In this document: positions 1-8,617 of the stretch, in pieces | Numbering within the stretch: position 1 is the stretch's first letter | How the letters are laid out: every line of letters begins with the position of its first letter | Assembly (NCBI RefSeq): GCF_026241095.1 | Contig: NZ_JAPFGB010000017.1 | Location: 62,001 to 126,000, forward strand | Reading direction: 5' to 3' | Length of the DNA stretch: 64,000 nucleotides | Origin: Saccharopolyspora sp. NFXS83 | Lineage (GTDB): Bacteria; Actinomycetota; Actinomycetes; Mycobacteriales; Pseudonocardiaceae | The notes under the pieces: generated by a model | What the model was told of the DNA's origin: nothing | Databases searched by the model: none | The model's input: only the letters and a program-made list of their open reading frames with translations | Position numbers and translations under genes: made by a program

Positions 1-59
1 GGCGAACGGTCTTGTCAGGCCGGCGCGGCCTGCCGTTCACTCCCGTCGGGAGCTCGACG

Positions 60-1343
60 TCACTTCGGGATGTGCTCTTCGGCGGTGGGGATGGTGCCGG
101 AGAGGCGGTGCGAGGTGTCGTAGTAGTTCGTTCCGTTGTCCTCGTCGTAGGTCTGCTCGTGGTACTGCTCCGAGCCGAACGCGCCGCGCGCGATCTGGCT
201 TTCCGCCTTGCGCACGTCGGACACGGTCTCCGCCGTTTCACGGGCGGCGGCGTTGTTGATGCCGCCGCCTTCCCGCCACAGCGTGGCGTCGTCGACGAAG
301 GACTTGGTGGCGTTCTGCGCCGACCGGCCCAGGTCGTCGGCGTTGCCCATCATCCCGACGCCGCGTCCGCCCAGTTGTTCGGCGCTCTTGCCCAGTCCTG
401 CCGCCGCGTCGGCGCCGCGCGTCCCGGCGCTGCCGAGCGCTTCGCCGCCCTTGCCGACGGCGCTCGCGGTGGAGCCCAACGCGTCCGAAGCGCGGGAGGT
501 GGCCTGCCCGGCTGCGGTCGCGGCCCCGCCCAGCGTCGGCGAGGCCGGGAACGCCTTCGCGCCACCGGTGGTGAGCTTGGCGCCGACCTTCGCGCCCGCC
601 TCGGCCATGTCGTCGAGGGCCTTGGCCAGGTGCGTTCCGGCTTTGCCGAGCTTGCCGAGCAGCTGGCTGATCTTCGTGGCGATCTTGGACAGGGTCATCC
701 CGATCCGCCCGGCCGCGTAGCCGAGGTAGCCCGCGACGGTCGCGCCGAAGCTGATGACGGAGCCCGCGAGCGCGGCCAGCGCGCCCTTGATGAGTTCGGC
801 GACGATGGCGGCGATGATGTCCCGGATCAGGCCGCGGCAGGTGGCGACCATGGTGCCCGCGGTCGCCATCGCGCCCGAGGCGGTGCCCGCGCTGACCGAC
901 ATGGCTTCGACGCCTTCGGCGAGTTCCGCGGACCGCTGCCGGTAGGCGTCGCAGGCCTGGCCTTGCCACTCGGCGCAGTCCGACTGGACCTGACCGGGGA
1001 TCTCCGCGGCCAGCTTCTCCAGGTCCGCCTTCACCTGCTGCCAGGTGTCCGCGCCCGCTTTGATCGCGTTCGGGTCGCCCGCGAGGAAGTCGAGCACTTC
1101 GCGCAGCGGCGCGAAGTGCTCCATGAGCCAGCCGACTCCGGCGGCCAGCGCGGAACCGATCGGGTCGATGGCGGTGATCAGCCCGTCCAGCGCGAGCACT
1201 CCGGCGCTGGCGGCGAATTCGCCCCAGTCCTCGTTGTTGAACGCGGTCCAGGTCGCCCGAGCGGAATCGACGATCCCGGCGCCCGCGGTCACCGCACCGG
1301 ATTGGACCGCCGCGCTGTCGGTATCGGTGAACATCCCGGTCAT
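60..1343 (-). CDS. WXG100-like putative type VII secretion substrate/scaffold
   Basis: The 427-residue product has an N-terminal alpha-helical region with a WQG motif at residues 126-128, resembling the W-x-G turn of the WXG100/LXG superfamily exported by type VII (ESX) systems. A long Ala/Gly-rich low-complexity region follows (about residues 265-330), and the tail is acidic and Tyr-rich. A hydrophobic stretch lies around residues 185-215. I see no recognisable toxin domain at the C terminus. The ATG overlaps the stop of the EspC-like gene upstream by four bases, so the two are probably translationally coupled. Export by an ESX machine is inferred from family resemblance; no EccC or EccD gene lies in the window. 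Confidence 0.7.
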   Translation of the reverse strand: MTGMFTDTDSAAVQSGAVTAGAGIVDSARATWTAFNNEDWGEFAASAGVLALDGLITAIDPIGSALAAGVGWLMEHFAPLREVLDFLAGDPNAIKAGADTWQQVKADLEKLAAEIPGQVQSDCAEWQGQACDAYRQRSAELAEGVEAMSVSAGTASGAMATAGTMVATCRGLIRDIIAAIVAELIKGALAALAGSVISFGATVAGYLGYAAGRIGMTLSKIATKISQLLGKLGKAGTHLAKALDDMAEAGAKVGAKLTTGGAKAFPASPTLGGAATAAGQATSRASDALGSTASAVGKGGEALGSAGTRGADAAAGLGKSAEQLGGRGVGMMGNADDLGRSAQNATKSFVDDATLWREGGGINNAAARETAETVSDVRKAESQIARGAFGSEQYHEQTYDEDNGTNYYDTSHRLSGTIPTAEEHIPK

Positions 1344-1639
1344 ATCTGCACCTGCCCGAGATCGTCGGAGTTCTTGTCGTCGATGTCCTGGTAGTCCGCC
1401 GCGGTCGCGCTCACCCGATCACCGAGGTCCGCGGTCAGCTCGGAGAACTTCTGGATCTCGGCGGCGGCCTGCTGCGAGGTCTGCCGGGCCTGATCGGCGA
1501 ACAGCTGGCCCACCAGGCCGAAGCTGTCGGCGCCGAACGAGACTCCCGCGCCCTGCTGGCCCGCCGCGGCGATGTCGCCGGCGAGTCCGGCGAGCCACTG
1601 CGAATGCGTGGTCAGCCGCGATGGCATGACGTTGAACAT
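1340..1639 (-). CDS. EspC-like (DUF2580) small ESX-associated protein
   Basis: This 99-residue helical protein resembles the EspC/DUF2580 group of small type VII secretion-associated proteins: N-terminal helix, Gly-rich turn (about residues 26-42), second helix, and no signal peptide. These proteins are thought to be exported in pairs or to act as partners of larger WXG-type substrates. Its last codons overlap the start of the 427-residue WXG-like gene by four bases, supporting a substrate/partner pair. It starts at an ATG 20 bases downstream of the YbaB-like gene, on the same strand. The family assignment is moderately secure; the secretion role is inferred. Confidence 0.7.
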   Translation of the reverse strand: MFNVMPSRLTTHSQWLAGLAGDIAAAGQQGAGVSFGADSFGLVGQLFADQARQTSQQAAAEIQKFSELTADLGDRVSATAADYQDIDDKNSDDLGQVQI

Positions 1640-1658
1640 GGTTGCTGCTCCCCAGTGA

Positions 1659-2069
1659 TCAGCGAAGGTAGCTTCGCGGCGGCTCGTCGTCGAAGTCCGG
1701 ATCGTCGTTCCGACTCGCGGCGCCCTCGTCTGGTTCCGCCGGGAGCTGAGTTCGCAGGAATTCCATCGCGGAGGCGCCCGCGAACGGCTCCACGGTCTGC
1801 GCGACCTTGTGCGCGACCGCGCCCTGCGCTTGCGCGGACAGCCGCAGGATCGCGGCGCGCAGCTCGGACGGGCCGCGCTGCATCGAGCTCCGGTCGAACT
1901 GCACGTCCTGGAGCGCGCCGTTGGAGCCGACGGTGACCGAGACGCCGTCCTCGGTGGCGGTCTCGGCGAGGGAACCGAGCTGTTCCTGGATCTGCTGGGA
2001 CTGCTGGACCATCTCGTCGGCGCGGCTTTGCAGCGATTCGAGGAACTGCTGCGGTGACTGCTGATTCAC
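1659..2069 (-). CDS. YbaB/EbfC family DNA-binding-like protein
   Basis: This 136-residue protein has the YbaB/EbfC layout: an N-terminal coiled helix (about residues 6-35), a beta core with an alternating T-V-x-V-G-x-x-G-x-L pattern (about residues 42-60), then a helix. The C-terminal tail is acidic and disordered. YbaB proteins are dimeric nucleoid-associated factors. Actinomycetes often carry divergent copies beside WXG100/EspC genes, and this one is first in a three-gene minus-strand run with the EspC-like and WXG-like genes. The true housekeeping YbaB sits beside recR elsewhere in most genomes, so this is probably the ESX-linked paralogue. Its local role is unknown. Confidence 0.75.
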   Translation of the reverse strand: MNQQSPQQFLESLQSRADEMVQQSQQIQEQLGSLAETATEDGVSVTVGSNGALQDVQFDRSSMQRGPSELRAAILRLSAQAQGAVAHKVAQTVEPFAGASAMEFLRTQLPAEPDEGAASRNDDPDFDDEPPRSYLR

Positions 2070-2301
2070 GTCATTACCCCCAGGTGCGGTGCTTGGTGCG
2101 GCGCGGAGTGCGCGGTCTCGTGCCGGTCGAGATCAGACCGGGGCCACCGAGATCGACGATCCGAGGTGCCCGGACGGTTCCATCCGCATTCCCGGACACG
2201 AATCCTCGGAACTCTTCGCAGGAGGGCGAACCCACCGGCACGAGCGCCCCCAGCGCTCGCCCCCCATCTTCATGCCACGGCTGAACGGGCGTGCTCCGGG
2301 G

Positions 2302-3231
2302 TCAGCTCAGGTCGCGCAGGCGCCCGGCGACGAGTCGGCCGCGGACGCCGAATCCGGCGGCGACCAGGGGCAACGCGGTGAGCGCGGCGATCCCGGCCGG
2401 GGGCTGCCCGCTGAGCAGCCCGCCCACGACGCCTAGGACGCCGAGGCCGAGCAGCAGGTTCGCGCGCAGCAGCAGCCCGCCGACGGCGACGGGCGGTTCC
2501 CGGTCCGGGTAGCCGTGGCGCCGCCTGGCGATGGCGAACGCGGCGCCGACGGCGAGGAACACGTGACCGGCGACGATCACGACCACCGGGAGCCAGGCCA
2601 GGACGTCGAGCCGCCCGCTGCCCAGCCCGCCCGCGATGACCAGCCACCACCCGGCGGCGAGGATCGCGGGCGGCCAGATCCCCAGCCGCGCCCGCCTGCG
2701 GCGCTCCGGATCCGGGCCGCGCGGCGGGACGCCGGGGATGCGAACTCCGAGCAGGGCGAGCCCGAGCAGCGGGACGAACAGCGCCCAGCCCAGCGCGGCG
2801 GGCGCGGTGGGGTCGGCGATGACGACGTTGCTGCCGCGGTTGTCGAGCTCGCGGCGTTCGACCGGGGCCGGTGTCGTGCGGTTGTCCGGGGTGAGGTCGG
2901 AGAACTTGAAGGTGCGCTGCTCGCTGGAGCCGTCCTCCCAGGTGACGGTGGCGTCGCAGACCCACCACCAGCCCAGGCCGGACATGCTGACCGGGCCGAC
3001 CTGCTCGCACCGGGTGGCCAGCGCCGTGCCGCGCTCGGTGGGCGTGCCGTCGGTCGTCGTGATCCCGGTGGCGCCCATGACCGTGTGGAACACCAGCAGC
3101 ACCAGCAGCCGGACCACGATCTGCGAGGCGATGTACCCGAGGCGCGAGCCCCGCCCGGCGGAGCCGTCCGGCTCGCGCGGAGCGCGCCGGGGCTCGGTGT
3201 GTCCGGGCAGCATGTCGTCGGAAGGTGCCAC
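2302..3231 (-). CDS. multi-pass membrane protein, DUF6346-like
   Basis: The product has 309 residues. A hydrophilic N terminus of about 30 residues is followed by one transmembrane helix (about residues 35-55), then an extracytoplasmic domain with a conserved-looking Cys pair (CEQVG...WVCDATV, roughly residues 77-95), then four more hydrophobic segments (about residues 143-300). This layout matches actinomycete proteins annotated as DUF6346, often found next to WXG100-type genes. It lies 232 bases upstream of the YbaB-like gene on the same strand and is likely part of the same secretion-associated neighbourhood. No catalytic motif is seen, so the function is unknown. Confidence 0.65.
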   Translation of the reverse strand: MAPSDDMLPGHTEPRRAPREPDGSAGRGSRLGYIASQIVVRLLVLLVFHTVMGATGITTTDGTPTERGTALATRCEQVGPVSMSGLGWWWVCDATVTWEDGSSEQRTFKFSDLTPDNRTTPAPVERRELDNRGSNVVIADPTAPAALGWALFVPLLGLALLGVRIPGVPPRGPDPERRRRARLGIWPPAILAAGWWLVIAGGLGSGRLDVLAWLPVVVIVAGHVFLAVGAAFAIARRRHGYPDREPPVAVGGLLLRANLLLGLGVLGVVGGLLSGQPPAGIAALTALPLVAAGFGVRGRLVAGRLRDLS

Positions 3232-3398
3232 GTTCGCGTCCTGTTCCCCCAGTGTCGCCTGCGGCGCGAACGTAGCAGGGCAGCGTCCGGGATCGGTGCG
3301 GGACCTGCGCGATCACCGCAGTGCGGGCTGGTCCGGTGGCGTTTCGGCGAGGCCTCCGCCGCACGCCGGGGCCCCGCCGAACGCTTTCGAGGACCGGA

Positions 3399-3611
3399 TC
3401 AACGCGCGCAGAGGGCTTCGACGATCGTCTCCGCGTCGGCTTGGAACGCCATGTCGAGGAAGTAGAGCTTGTCGGCGACCTCGCCGAGCTGCTCCTTCAT
3501 GATCTTGACCTCCGTGTCCCCTTGGGTGACCGAGATGCTCTGGCAGCCGAGCGAGATGGTGATGCCTCCCGCTTTCGCCGCCGCCGGAATCTCCCAAGTG
3601 GTGTCGGACAT
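3399..3611 (-). CDS. small hypothetical protein
   Basis: This is a 70-residue protein beginning MSDTTWEIP. I chose the ATG ending at 3611 because a clear GGAGG-type ribosome site (complement of 3613-3620) lies just upstream; a longer reading frame to 3677 would run into the regulator on the other strand. The sequence is mixed alpha/beta with a single Cys near residue 29 and a Cys at the C terminus; no known family is recognised. It heads the minus-strand type VII-like run and is divergent from the XRE regulator. Confidence 0.55.
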   Translation of the reverse strand: MSDTTWEIPAAAKAGGITISLGCQSISVTQGDTEVKIMKEQLGEVADKLYFLDMAFQADAETIVEALCAR

Positions 3612-3763
3612 TGCGCCTCCCGATGAGTCGAATCCTGTTGGTGCGGAGGACTCTCCCGAGCCTCCGTGGCGGCACACAACGATTCTTTCGGGTGATCAGG
3701 GTGGTTTGCCACGGTGGAGACCCGGCACAGTCCTCCTGGAATCAACGCGATCGATCATCGGGG

Positions 3764-4621
3764 GTGAATGTGTTGGGGCACAAGGGAATGCCGGTCCGGG
3801 TCCGGCGCGTTTCCAGCGAGCTCAAGGAGCTCCGGCTGCGCAGTGGCCTGTCCGGTGAGGAGGTCGCTGCTGCGCTGGGCATGTCGATGAGCAAGCTCAG
3901 CCGCATGGAAACGGGCCAGCGCGGGCTGTACGCGGACGACGTGTCAGCGCTGCTGGGGCTGTACCGAGTACCGGCGAAGCGCCGCGAGGAGATCCTCGCG
4001 CTGGTGCGAAACGGGATGGACCGCAATTGGTGGCAAGTGCGGGACGGCGGATTGCCACGAATGTGGCAGGACCTGATCCGCTTCGAGAAAGAAGCCACGT
4101 CGATCTGCAACTACGAGTCGATGTTCATTCCGGGATTGCTCCAAACATCCGAGTACGCGGCGACGATCGCTGAAGCGACGGACCCTGACCTGACACCACC
4201 GCAGGTCGATTCGCTGGTCACCGCGCGCATGACCAGGCAGACGCTGCTCCACGCCGCCGGCCACCCGACCTTGGAGTTTTTAGTGGAGGAGAGTGTGCTC
4301 CGGAGGCCGGTCGGAACCGGCGGGCTCATGTACCGCCAGCTCCGGCACGCGATCACCGCGGGGAGCCGAGCGAACGTAGCGATCAGAGTGCTGCCCTCGG
4401 CAGCAGGCGCACATCCTGGGCTGGAAGGGCCGTTCGTGCTGCTGGATTTCGGCCAGCAGCCGTCGCTCGTCTACCTGGAGAACCGGTGGAGCAGCGCGTT
4501 CCTGGAAGAGGCCGAACACGTCGTCGCAGCGAGGGAGTCCTTTCGCTTGCTGCGGGACGTTGCCCTGCCGGAATCGGCTTCTCTAGAGTTCATGGCACGC
4601 GTAGCCGACGAGTTGGCATGA
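3764..4621 (+). CDS. XRE-family regulator with DUF5753
   Basis: This 285-residue protein has an N-terminal helix-turn-helix of the XRE type (SGEEVAAALGMSMSKLSRMETG, split over about residues 20-42), followed by a DUF5753 ligand/effector domain containing the hallmark NYESMFIPGLLQT segment. Such genes are characteristic of actinomycetes and are almost always followed by DUF397 genes, as here, where the stop overlaps the next ATG by four bases. The start is uncertain: GTG at 3764, GTG at 3770 and ATG at 3788 are all in frame, and none has a strong ribosome site. These pairs are linked to developmental control (BldB/WhiJ-like systems). Confidence 0.85.
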   Translation: MNVLGHKGMPVRVRRVSSELKELRLRSGLSGEEVAAALGMSMSKLSRMETGQRGLYADDVSALLGLYRVPAKRREEILALVRNGMDRNWWQVRDGGLPRMWQDLIRFEKEATSICNYESMFIPGLLQTSEYAATIAEATDPDLTPPQVDSLVTARMTRQTLLHAAGHPTLEFLVEESVLRRPVGTGGLMYRQLRHAITAGSRANVAIRVLPSAAGAHPGLEGPFVLLDFGQQPSLVYLENRWSSAFLEEAEHVVAARESFRLLRDVALPESASLEFMARVADELA

Positions 4622-4845
4622 CGACCGGCGAGGAGCACTTCGTGGCACAACCCGATTTCTCCGGCCTCCCGTGGCGGAAGAGCAGCCGCAGCAGCAACTA
4701 CGGCAACTGCGTAGAGGTGGCCCACACCGGCCACGCCGTCGCGGCCCGCGACTCGAAGGCTCCCGATGACGAAGTCCTGCTGGTGAGTGCCACGTCTTGG
4801 TCGTCGTTCCTGCACGGCATCCGCGAAGGCCGCTTCGACGGTTGA
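4618..4845 (+). CDS. DUF397 domain protein
   Basis: This 75-residue protein has the DUF397 signature: WRKSSRSSNYGNCVEVA, then RDSK, then a C-terminal W-x-x-F motif (WSSFLHGIREG). DUF397 proteins are small partners of XRE/DUF5753 regulators in actinomycetes, and this gene overlaps that regulator by four bases (ATGA), so the two are made together. WhiJ-like pairs of this type have been proposed to form repressor/anti-repressor modules; that role here is inferred. An in-frame extension upstream lies inside the regulator and is not used. Confidence 0.9.
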   Translation: MTTGEEHFVAQPDFSGLPWRKSSRSSNYGNCVEVAHTGHAVAARDSKAPDDEVLLVSATSWSSFLHGIREGRFDG

Positions 4846-4947
4846 TCTCCCCGCTCGGGAGGCGGCGCTTCCTTCCACCTGGGCGTGCCCGCTCACCGGC
4901 GAGGCAACTGGGCGATCAGCTGCCGGTGCTGGTGCGGAGTTCGTCGG

Positions 4948-5373
4948 TCACTCGGAGCCCGGTTTCAAGCCGAGGGCGAGTTGGCCGCCGTCGAGGGCGA
5001 CCAGCGGTGTGAACGGATCTTGACCGCCCGCCAGGCAGCGGGCGCAGTCGACGGGGGCGGTCACCGCCTCCGAGTCCCCGGCTACGGCCGGGGTGTCCAG
5101 CGGTTGGTGGCACGCGGGTCCGGGGAGCTTCAGCCCGCCGACCCAGTCCTGGAGCTCGACCCGGTGCACTCGTCGTCGGCGGCCCGGTTGGCGCAGGTTG
5201 CGGTTGCGGAACCGCGCGCACTCGCGTTCGGACAAGCCGCGCAGTGCCACCGAGGTCGGGTCGGTGCCGTGCTCGATCGCTGACACGCCTTCCAGCGTTC
5301 TGATCAGCGTGAACGACGCATACCGCAGGAGCGGTGATCCGACTGCGGCGAACGGGTGGGGTCGGCCGCGCAC
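4948..5373 (-). CDS. hypothetical protein with Cys pair; possibly truncated
   Basis: This is a 141-codon frame with strong actinomycete codon bias (G/C at most third positions). It contains a basic stretch (RFRNRNLRQPGRRRRVHRVE) and a CARC pair near the C terminus, but I recognise no family. It opens with GTG directly after a TGA in the same frame (TGAGTG) and has no good ribosome site. The stretch upstream also looks coding, but in other minus-strand frames, so the 5' part may be frameshifted. Alternative: a complete small gene starting at an internal codon. Confidence 0.45.
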   Translation of the reverse strand: MRGRPHPFAAVGSPLLRYASFTLIRTLEGVSAIEHGTDPTSVALRGLSERECARFRNRNLRQPGRRRRVHRVELQDWVGGLKLPGPACHQPLDTPAVAGDSEAVTAPVDCARCLAGGQDPFTPLVALDGGQLALGLKPGSE

Positions 5374-5720
5374 TCATCGGAAGAAGCGGGGGGTGGTGCC
5401 TGCTCCGGGCGGGTCAAGTGGAGGCGGACCAGAAGCGTGGCCGCGTCGTCGGTGCTCAGCAGACGGTCGGTCTCCGGATTGCCGGAGAGAAGGCGACATG
5501 GCAGGGCGGGACCTCCGCGTCGCTCGCCCCGTCCAGGCCTTCGCGATCAGCGAATCCGTGACCCCGCGCTGCCTCCTCCCAGAGCGGGCCGGGAGCTCCG
5601 CGAACGAGCATTCGGTCCGACCATACGTCGTCATCTGGTGTTGCGGAGATTTCATTGCTGGCACTTCGCTGGTAACTCACGCAGCCGTGACGACAGCCCG
5701 GCTGCGGCACACTGTCCTGG
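5374..5720 (-). other. intergenic stretch with possible frameshifted coding remnant
   Basis: This 347-base stretch holds no intact gene I trust. On the minus strand, codon bias is gene-like in one frame around 5540-5500 (reads ADREGLDGASDAEVPPCHVAF) and then in another from about 5500 to 5380 (reads LLSGNPETDRLLSTDDAAT and onward into LLVRLHLTRP). The downstream hypothetical gene uses the third frame. This pattern suggests an ancestral longer gene with one or two indels, but chance cannot be excluded. The promoter of the NACHT gene should also lie in its right-hand end. Confidence 0.3.
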
Positions 5721-7793
5721 GTGACTGAAAACGAGACGCACAACTTCAACGAGTACAGCGGGTACGGTGCCGAAACAGTCGTTCAGGCCAACGTCTTGCA
5801 CGGCGACGTGGTGTTCTTGCCGCGATCAGCGGCATTGCTGAGTGCGAGCGACGAACAGGTGTCCTGGGCGCGCCAACTTGCCCAAGAAGTGCAGGCACTC
5901 AGCGCGCAGGAAGTGAAGCAGCGGGGGATCAGCGGATCCGACGCTTTAGCGGTGAGGTGGAGTATCGCATCCGATGATCTCGTCGATCACTGGGAGAACG
6001 TTCATGGCTCCGCAGCAGGTACCTGGTCCCTTCCGCTTGCGGGCCATTTTACGGCCGTTCGGCAGACCTATCAGGCAATACACTCCAAGCGCTTGGTGAT
6101 TCTAGGTCAGGCCGGTGCGGGTAAAACAGTGCTCGCACACCGCCTCATCTTGGATTTGCTTGAAACCACCGCGACCTCGGGTCCAGTGCCGGTGTTGTTC
6201 AGCCTCAGCGACTGGAATCCTTCCACGACACCACTTCAAATGTGGCTTGCTGACAGGCTCGCCCGGGACTTTCCTTTTCTGGGGGTGCCCGGGTCTTATC
6301 CACGTTCGAACGCCGCCAACTGGCTCGTGGACCACGGCCTGATCCTCCCGGTGCTCGATGGATTCGACGAGATTCCTGACAAGTACCACTCGGATGCTAT
6401 AGACGAGATTACCGGAGCTGATTGCCCGCTCGTGCTCACGAGCCGCAAAACGGAGTACGCAAGAGCTGTACGTGCGGCCAAAGCGGTTGGCAGAGCTGCG
6501 GCAATCGAGATTCAAGATCTTGACCTGGCTGAAGCCAGGCGTTATTTGGTGCTCGGCACCAACAAGTCTCGCGCCGGGGCTTGGGGCGCGGTGTTCGACC
6601 ACCTGAATGAAAGTCCCGATAGTCCGGCTAGTCGGAACCTCATCTCGGCCCTGACAGCGCCCCTCATGGTCATGCTCGTGCGCGTCATCTACGGTGCCAG
6701 TCCCGATCGCTCCCCGGAGGAGCTCCTTGATACTCGCATTTTCCCCACGTACAAGAGCTTGGAAGACTACCTGCTCGGCGCCTATTTGAGCGTCTCCTAC
6801 GGGGCTCGTCGCAGAACGGTTTCCTGGCGCCCGAAGTTGAGTCCCGGTCAGGCTCATGACTGGCTAGGGTATCTCGCCAATCATCTATCTCGTCGAGACA
6901 CGCATGACTTGGTGTGGTGGCGCTTGTCCAGATCGCTCCACCCGTATGGTCGTTTCTTCGTTACCACTGCAAGCTACGGATTTGCGTATGCTGTCGCATT
7001 TTGTGGGATGGACTGGATCCACCGTCAGGTCGTGGCTGGGCTCGTGTCCGGTGTAGTCGACGAGCTCGTGGGGGGTCGCGTGTCGATTCTTGCGGGTGGA
7101 ATGATATTCGGGTTGACCGGTGGTATCGCGATCGGGATCGTTGTCGAATCCGGTTTCCGTTTCGGTCGTACCGGTCCGGAGCCCGAGCGATTTCGGCTGA
7201 CGCTGCGTCGGAAACGTGAAGAAAGTTGGCTCGCTTCATCGCGGCTCAAGAAGCTTCTTAATTCTTTCGCCAAGGGGCTCGCGTTCGGTCTGATGTTCGG
7301 ATTTTCCTTTGTTTTGGCGGTGAGTGCTTTAAATGATGCGAGTCGGCTGATTCTGGGGTTTGCGCCGGACATTGGCCTAGCTGTCGGATTGGCGGGCGGT
7401 TTTGGGAACCTGGTCATTTCGGGGTTCAGCGACAACCATCATTCGCAGGCCGCGAGTCCGTGGGGTCTCTTGAGGATCGATCGTGGGGTGGCGCTGCTCC
7501 GCGTGTTCGTCGTCAGTGCGTTCGTCGGGACATTTTTCGCGTTCAGGGAGTCGATCTTGGCTGCCATTCTTCTCGGGATTCTCACGGGTGCGGCAACGCT
7601 AGCGCTTTCGGCGTGGGGTCACTGGTTGCTGTACGTGCGTTTCTGGCTTGCCTTGACCGGTCGTCTGCCGTGGCGCCTGAAAGAATTTCTGGAAGATGCG
7701 TACGATCGTGGTGTGCTTCGTCAATCGGGTGCGGTCTACCAGTTTCGCCACGCGTATATTCGCGACTACCTCGTTCGGCGCCATCGATCCTAA
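5721..7793 (+). CDS. NACHT-domain STAND NTPase with membrane domain
   Basis: The 690-residue product starts at a GTG. The N terminus has a short motif (VVQANVLHGDVVF, residues 20-32) like the VVQAGxIHGDVHF element common at the start of actinomycete NACHT and effector-associated-domain proteins. Walker A is GQAGAGKT (129-136) and Walker B is LPVLDGFDEIP (about 208-218), typical of NACHT. From about residue 410 several hydrophobic helices follow, with a soluble loop at about 475-510, and the protein ends in a short basic tail. Base composition is clearly lower in GC than its neighbours, with many A/T third positions, suggesting recent transfer. Bacterial NACHT proteins include phage-defence factors; that role is plausible but unproven here. 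Confidence 0.85.
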   Translation: MTENETHNFNEYSGYGAETVVQANVLHGDVVFLPRSAALLSASDEQVSWARQLAQEVQALSAQEVKQRGISGSDALAVRWSIASDDLVDHWENVHGSAAGTWSLPLAGHFTAVRQTYQAIHSKRLVILGQAGAGKTVLAHRLILDLLETTATSGPVPVLFSLSDWNPSTTPLQMWLADRLARDFPFLGVPGSYPRSNAANWLVDHGLILPVLDGFDEIPDKYHSDAIDEITGADCPLVLTSRKTEYARAVRAAKAVGRAAAIEIQDLDLAEARRYLVLGTNKSRAGAWGAVFDHLNESPDSPASRNLISALTAPLMVMLVRVIYGASPDRSPEELLDTRIFPTYKSLEDYLLGAYLSVSYGARRRTVSWRPKLSPGQAHDWLGYLANHLSRRDTHDLVWWRLSRSLHPYGRFFVTTASYGFAYAVAFCGMDWIHRQVVAGLVSGVVDELVGGRVSILAGGMIFGLTGGIAIGIVVESGFRFGRTGPEPERFRLTLRRKREESWLASSRLKKLLNSFAKGLAFGLMFGFSFVLAVSALNDASRLILGFAPDIGLAVGLAGGFGNLVISGFSDNHHSQAASPWGLLRIDRGVALLRVFVVSAFVGTFFAFRESILAAILLGILTGAATLALSAWGHWLLYVRFWLALTGRLPWRLKEFLEDAYDRGVLRQSGAVYQFRHAYIRDYLVRRHRS

Positions 7794-7856
7794 GATCGCC
7801 ATGGCGTTCCTCGGTGGAACAAGGGCGAAGTTGGGCGTCGGCCTCCCGCTCCTGGC

Positions 7857-8597
7857 CTAGCCCTGCCTGGTGGGGCGGATGGTCAGGTCGCCGATTTCGA
7901 CGTCGTCGGGTTGCTCGATGGCGAACGCGATGGCGCGTGCCACGGCGTCCGGGCTGATGCCGAGCTCCGCCATCGTCCGCTGCACCTGTTCCCGCTGCTC
8001 GGGGTCTTGCACGTGGTCGACGAGCTCGGTGCGCACGAACCCCGGCGAGATCGACGTGGTGCGCAGGACGCCGTCGGTGGACTCCTGGCGCAGCGCCTCC
8101 AGGACCGTGCGCACGGCGTTCTTGGTGCCCGCGTAGACGGCCTGCGACGGGACGATCTTCAGCCCGGACGTCGACACGGTGGTGACGAGGTGCCCGCGGC
8201 CCTGCTCGCGGAACACCGGCAGCGCGGCGGCGATGCCGTGCAGCACGCCGCGCACGTTGACGTCGATCATCTGGTCCCAGTCGTCGACGTCGAGGTCGGC
8301 GACCGGTGCGACGCGGGCGACTCCGGCGTTGGCCACCAGCACGTCGAGACGTCCGAACCGGTCCACGGCCGACGCCACCAGTCGGTCGAGGTCGGCGCGG
8401 TCGGTGACGTCGACGTCCAGCATCTCCGCCCGGCCGCCCCCGTCCCGGATCCGCGCCACGAGCGAGCCGAGCCGGTCGGTGCGCCGGGCGCCGAGCACGA
8501 CCGCCGCGCCGCGGTTCGCCAGCTCCAGTGCGGTCGCCGCGCCGATGCCGCTGCTGGCTCCGGTGATGGCGACGACTTTGCTGTCCAGTCCGGTCAT
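7857..8597 (-). CDS. SDR-family NAD(P)-dependent oxidoreductase
   Basis: This 246-residue classical short-chain dehydrogenase/reductase has the cofactor motif TGASSGIG near the N terminus, NAG at about residues 86-88, an active-site Ser (VSTSGLK) and YAGTK as the catalytic YxxxK. The substrate cannot be told from sequence. I prefer the ATG ending at 8597 over the GTG nine bases upstream because GAGGA sits at proper distance from the ATG and abuts the GTG. It is divergent from a TetR gene, and the 95-base gap holds a perfect 14-bp inverted repeat, so it is almost certainly the target of that repressor. Confidence 0.9.
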   Translation of the reverse strand: MTGLDSKVVAITGASSGIGAATALELANRGAAVVLGARRTDRLGSLVARIRDGGGRAEMLDVDVTDRADLDRLVASAVDRFGRLDVLVANAGVARVAPVADLDVDDWDQMIDVNVRGVLHGIAAALPVFREQGRGHLVTTVSTSGLKIVPSQAVYAGTKNAVRTVLEALRQESTDGVLRTTSISPGFVRTELVDHVQDPEQREQVQRTMAELGISPDAVARAIAFAIEQPDDVEIGDLTIRPTRQG

Positions 8598-8617
8598 CGG
8601 TACCACTCCTCTAAACT

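Noticed and set aside
2515-3465. 316-codon plus-strand frame opposite the DUF6346-like gene
   Set aside because: Pure shadow of the membrane protein, with Gly/Asp/Arg-rich low-complexity sequence.
5374-5664. 96-codon minus-strand frame ending RFFR
   Set aside because: Codon bias favours the other frames over most of its length and no family or ribosome site supports it.
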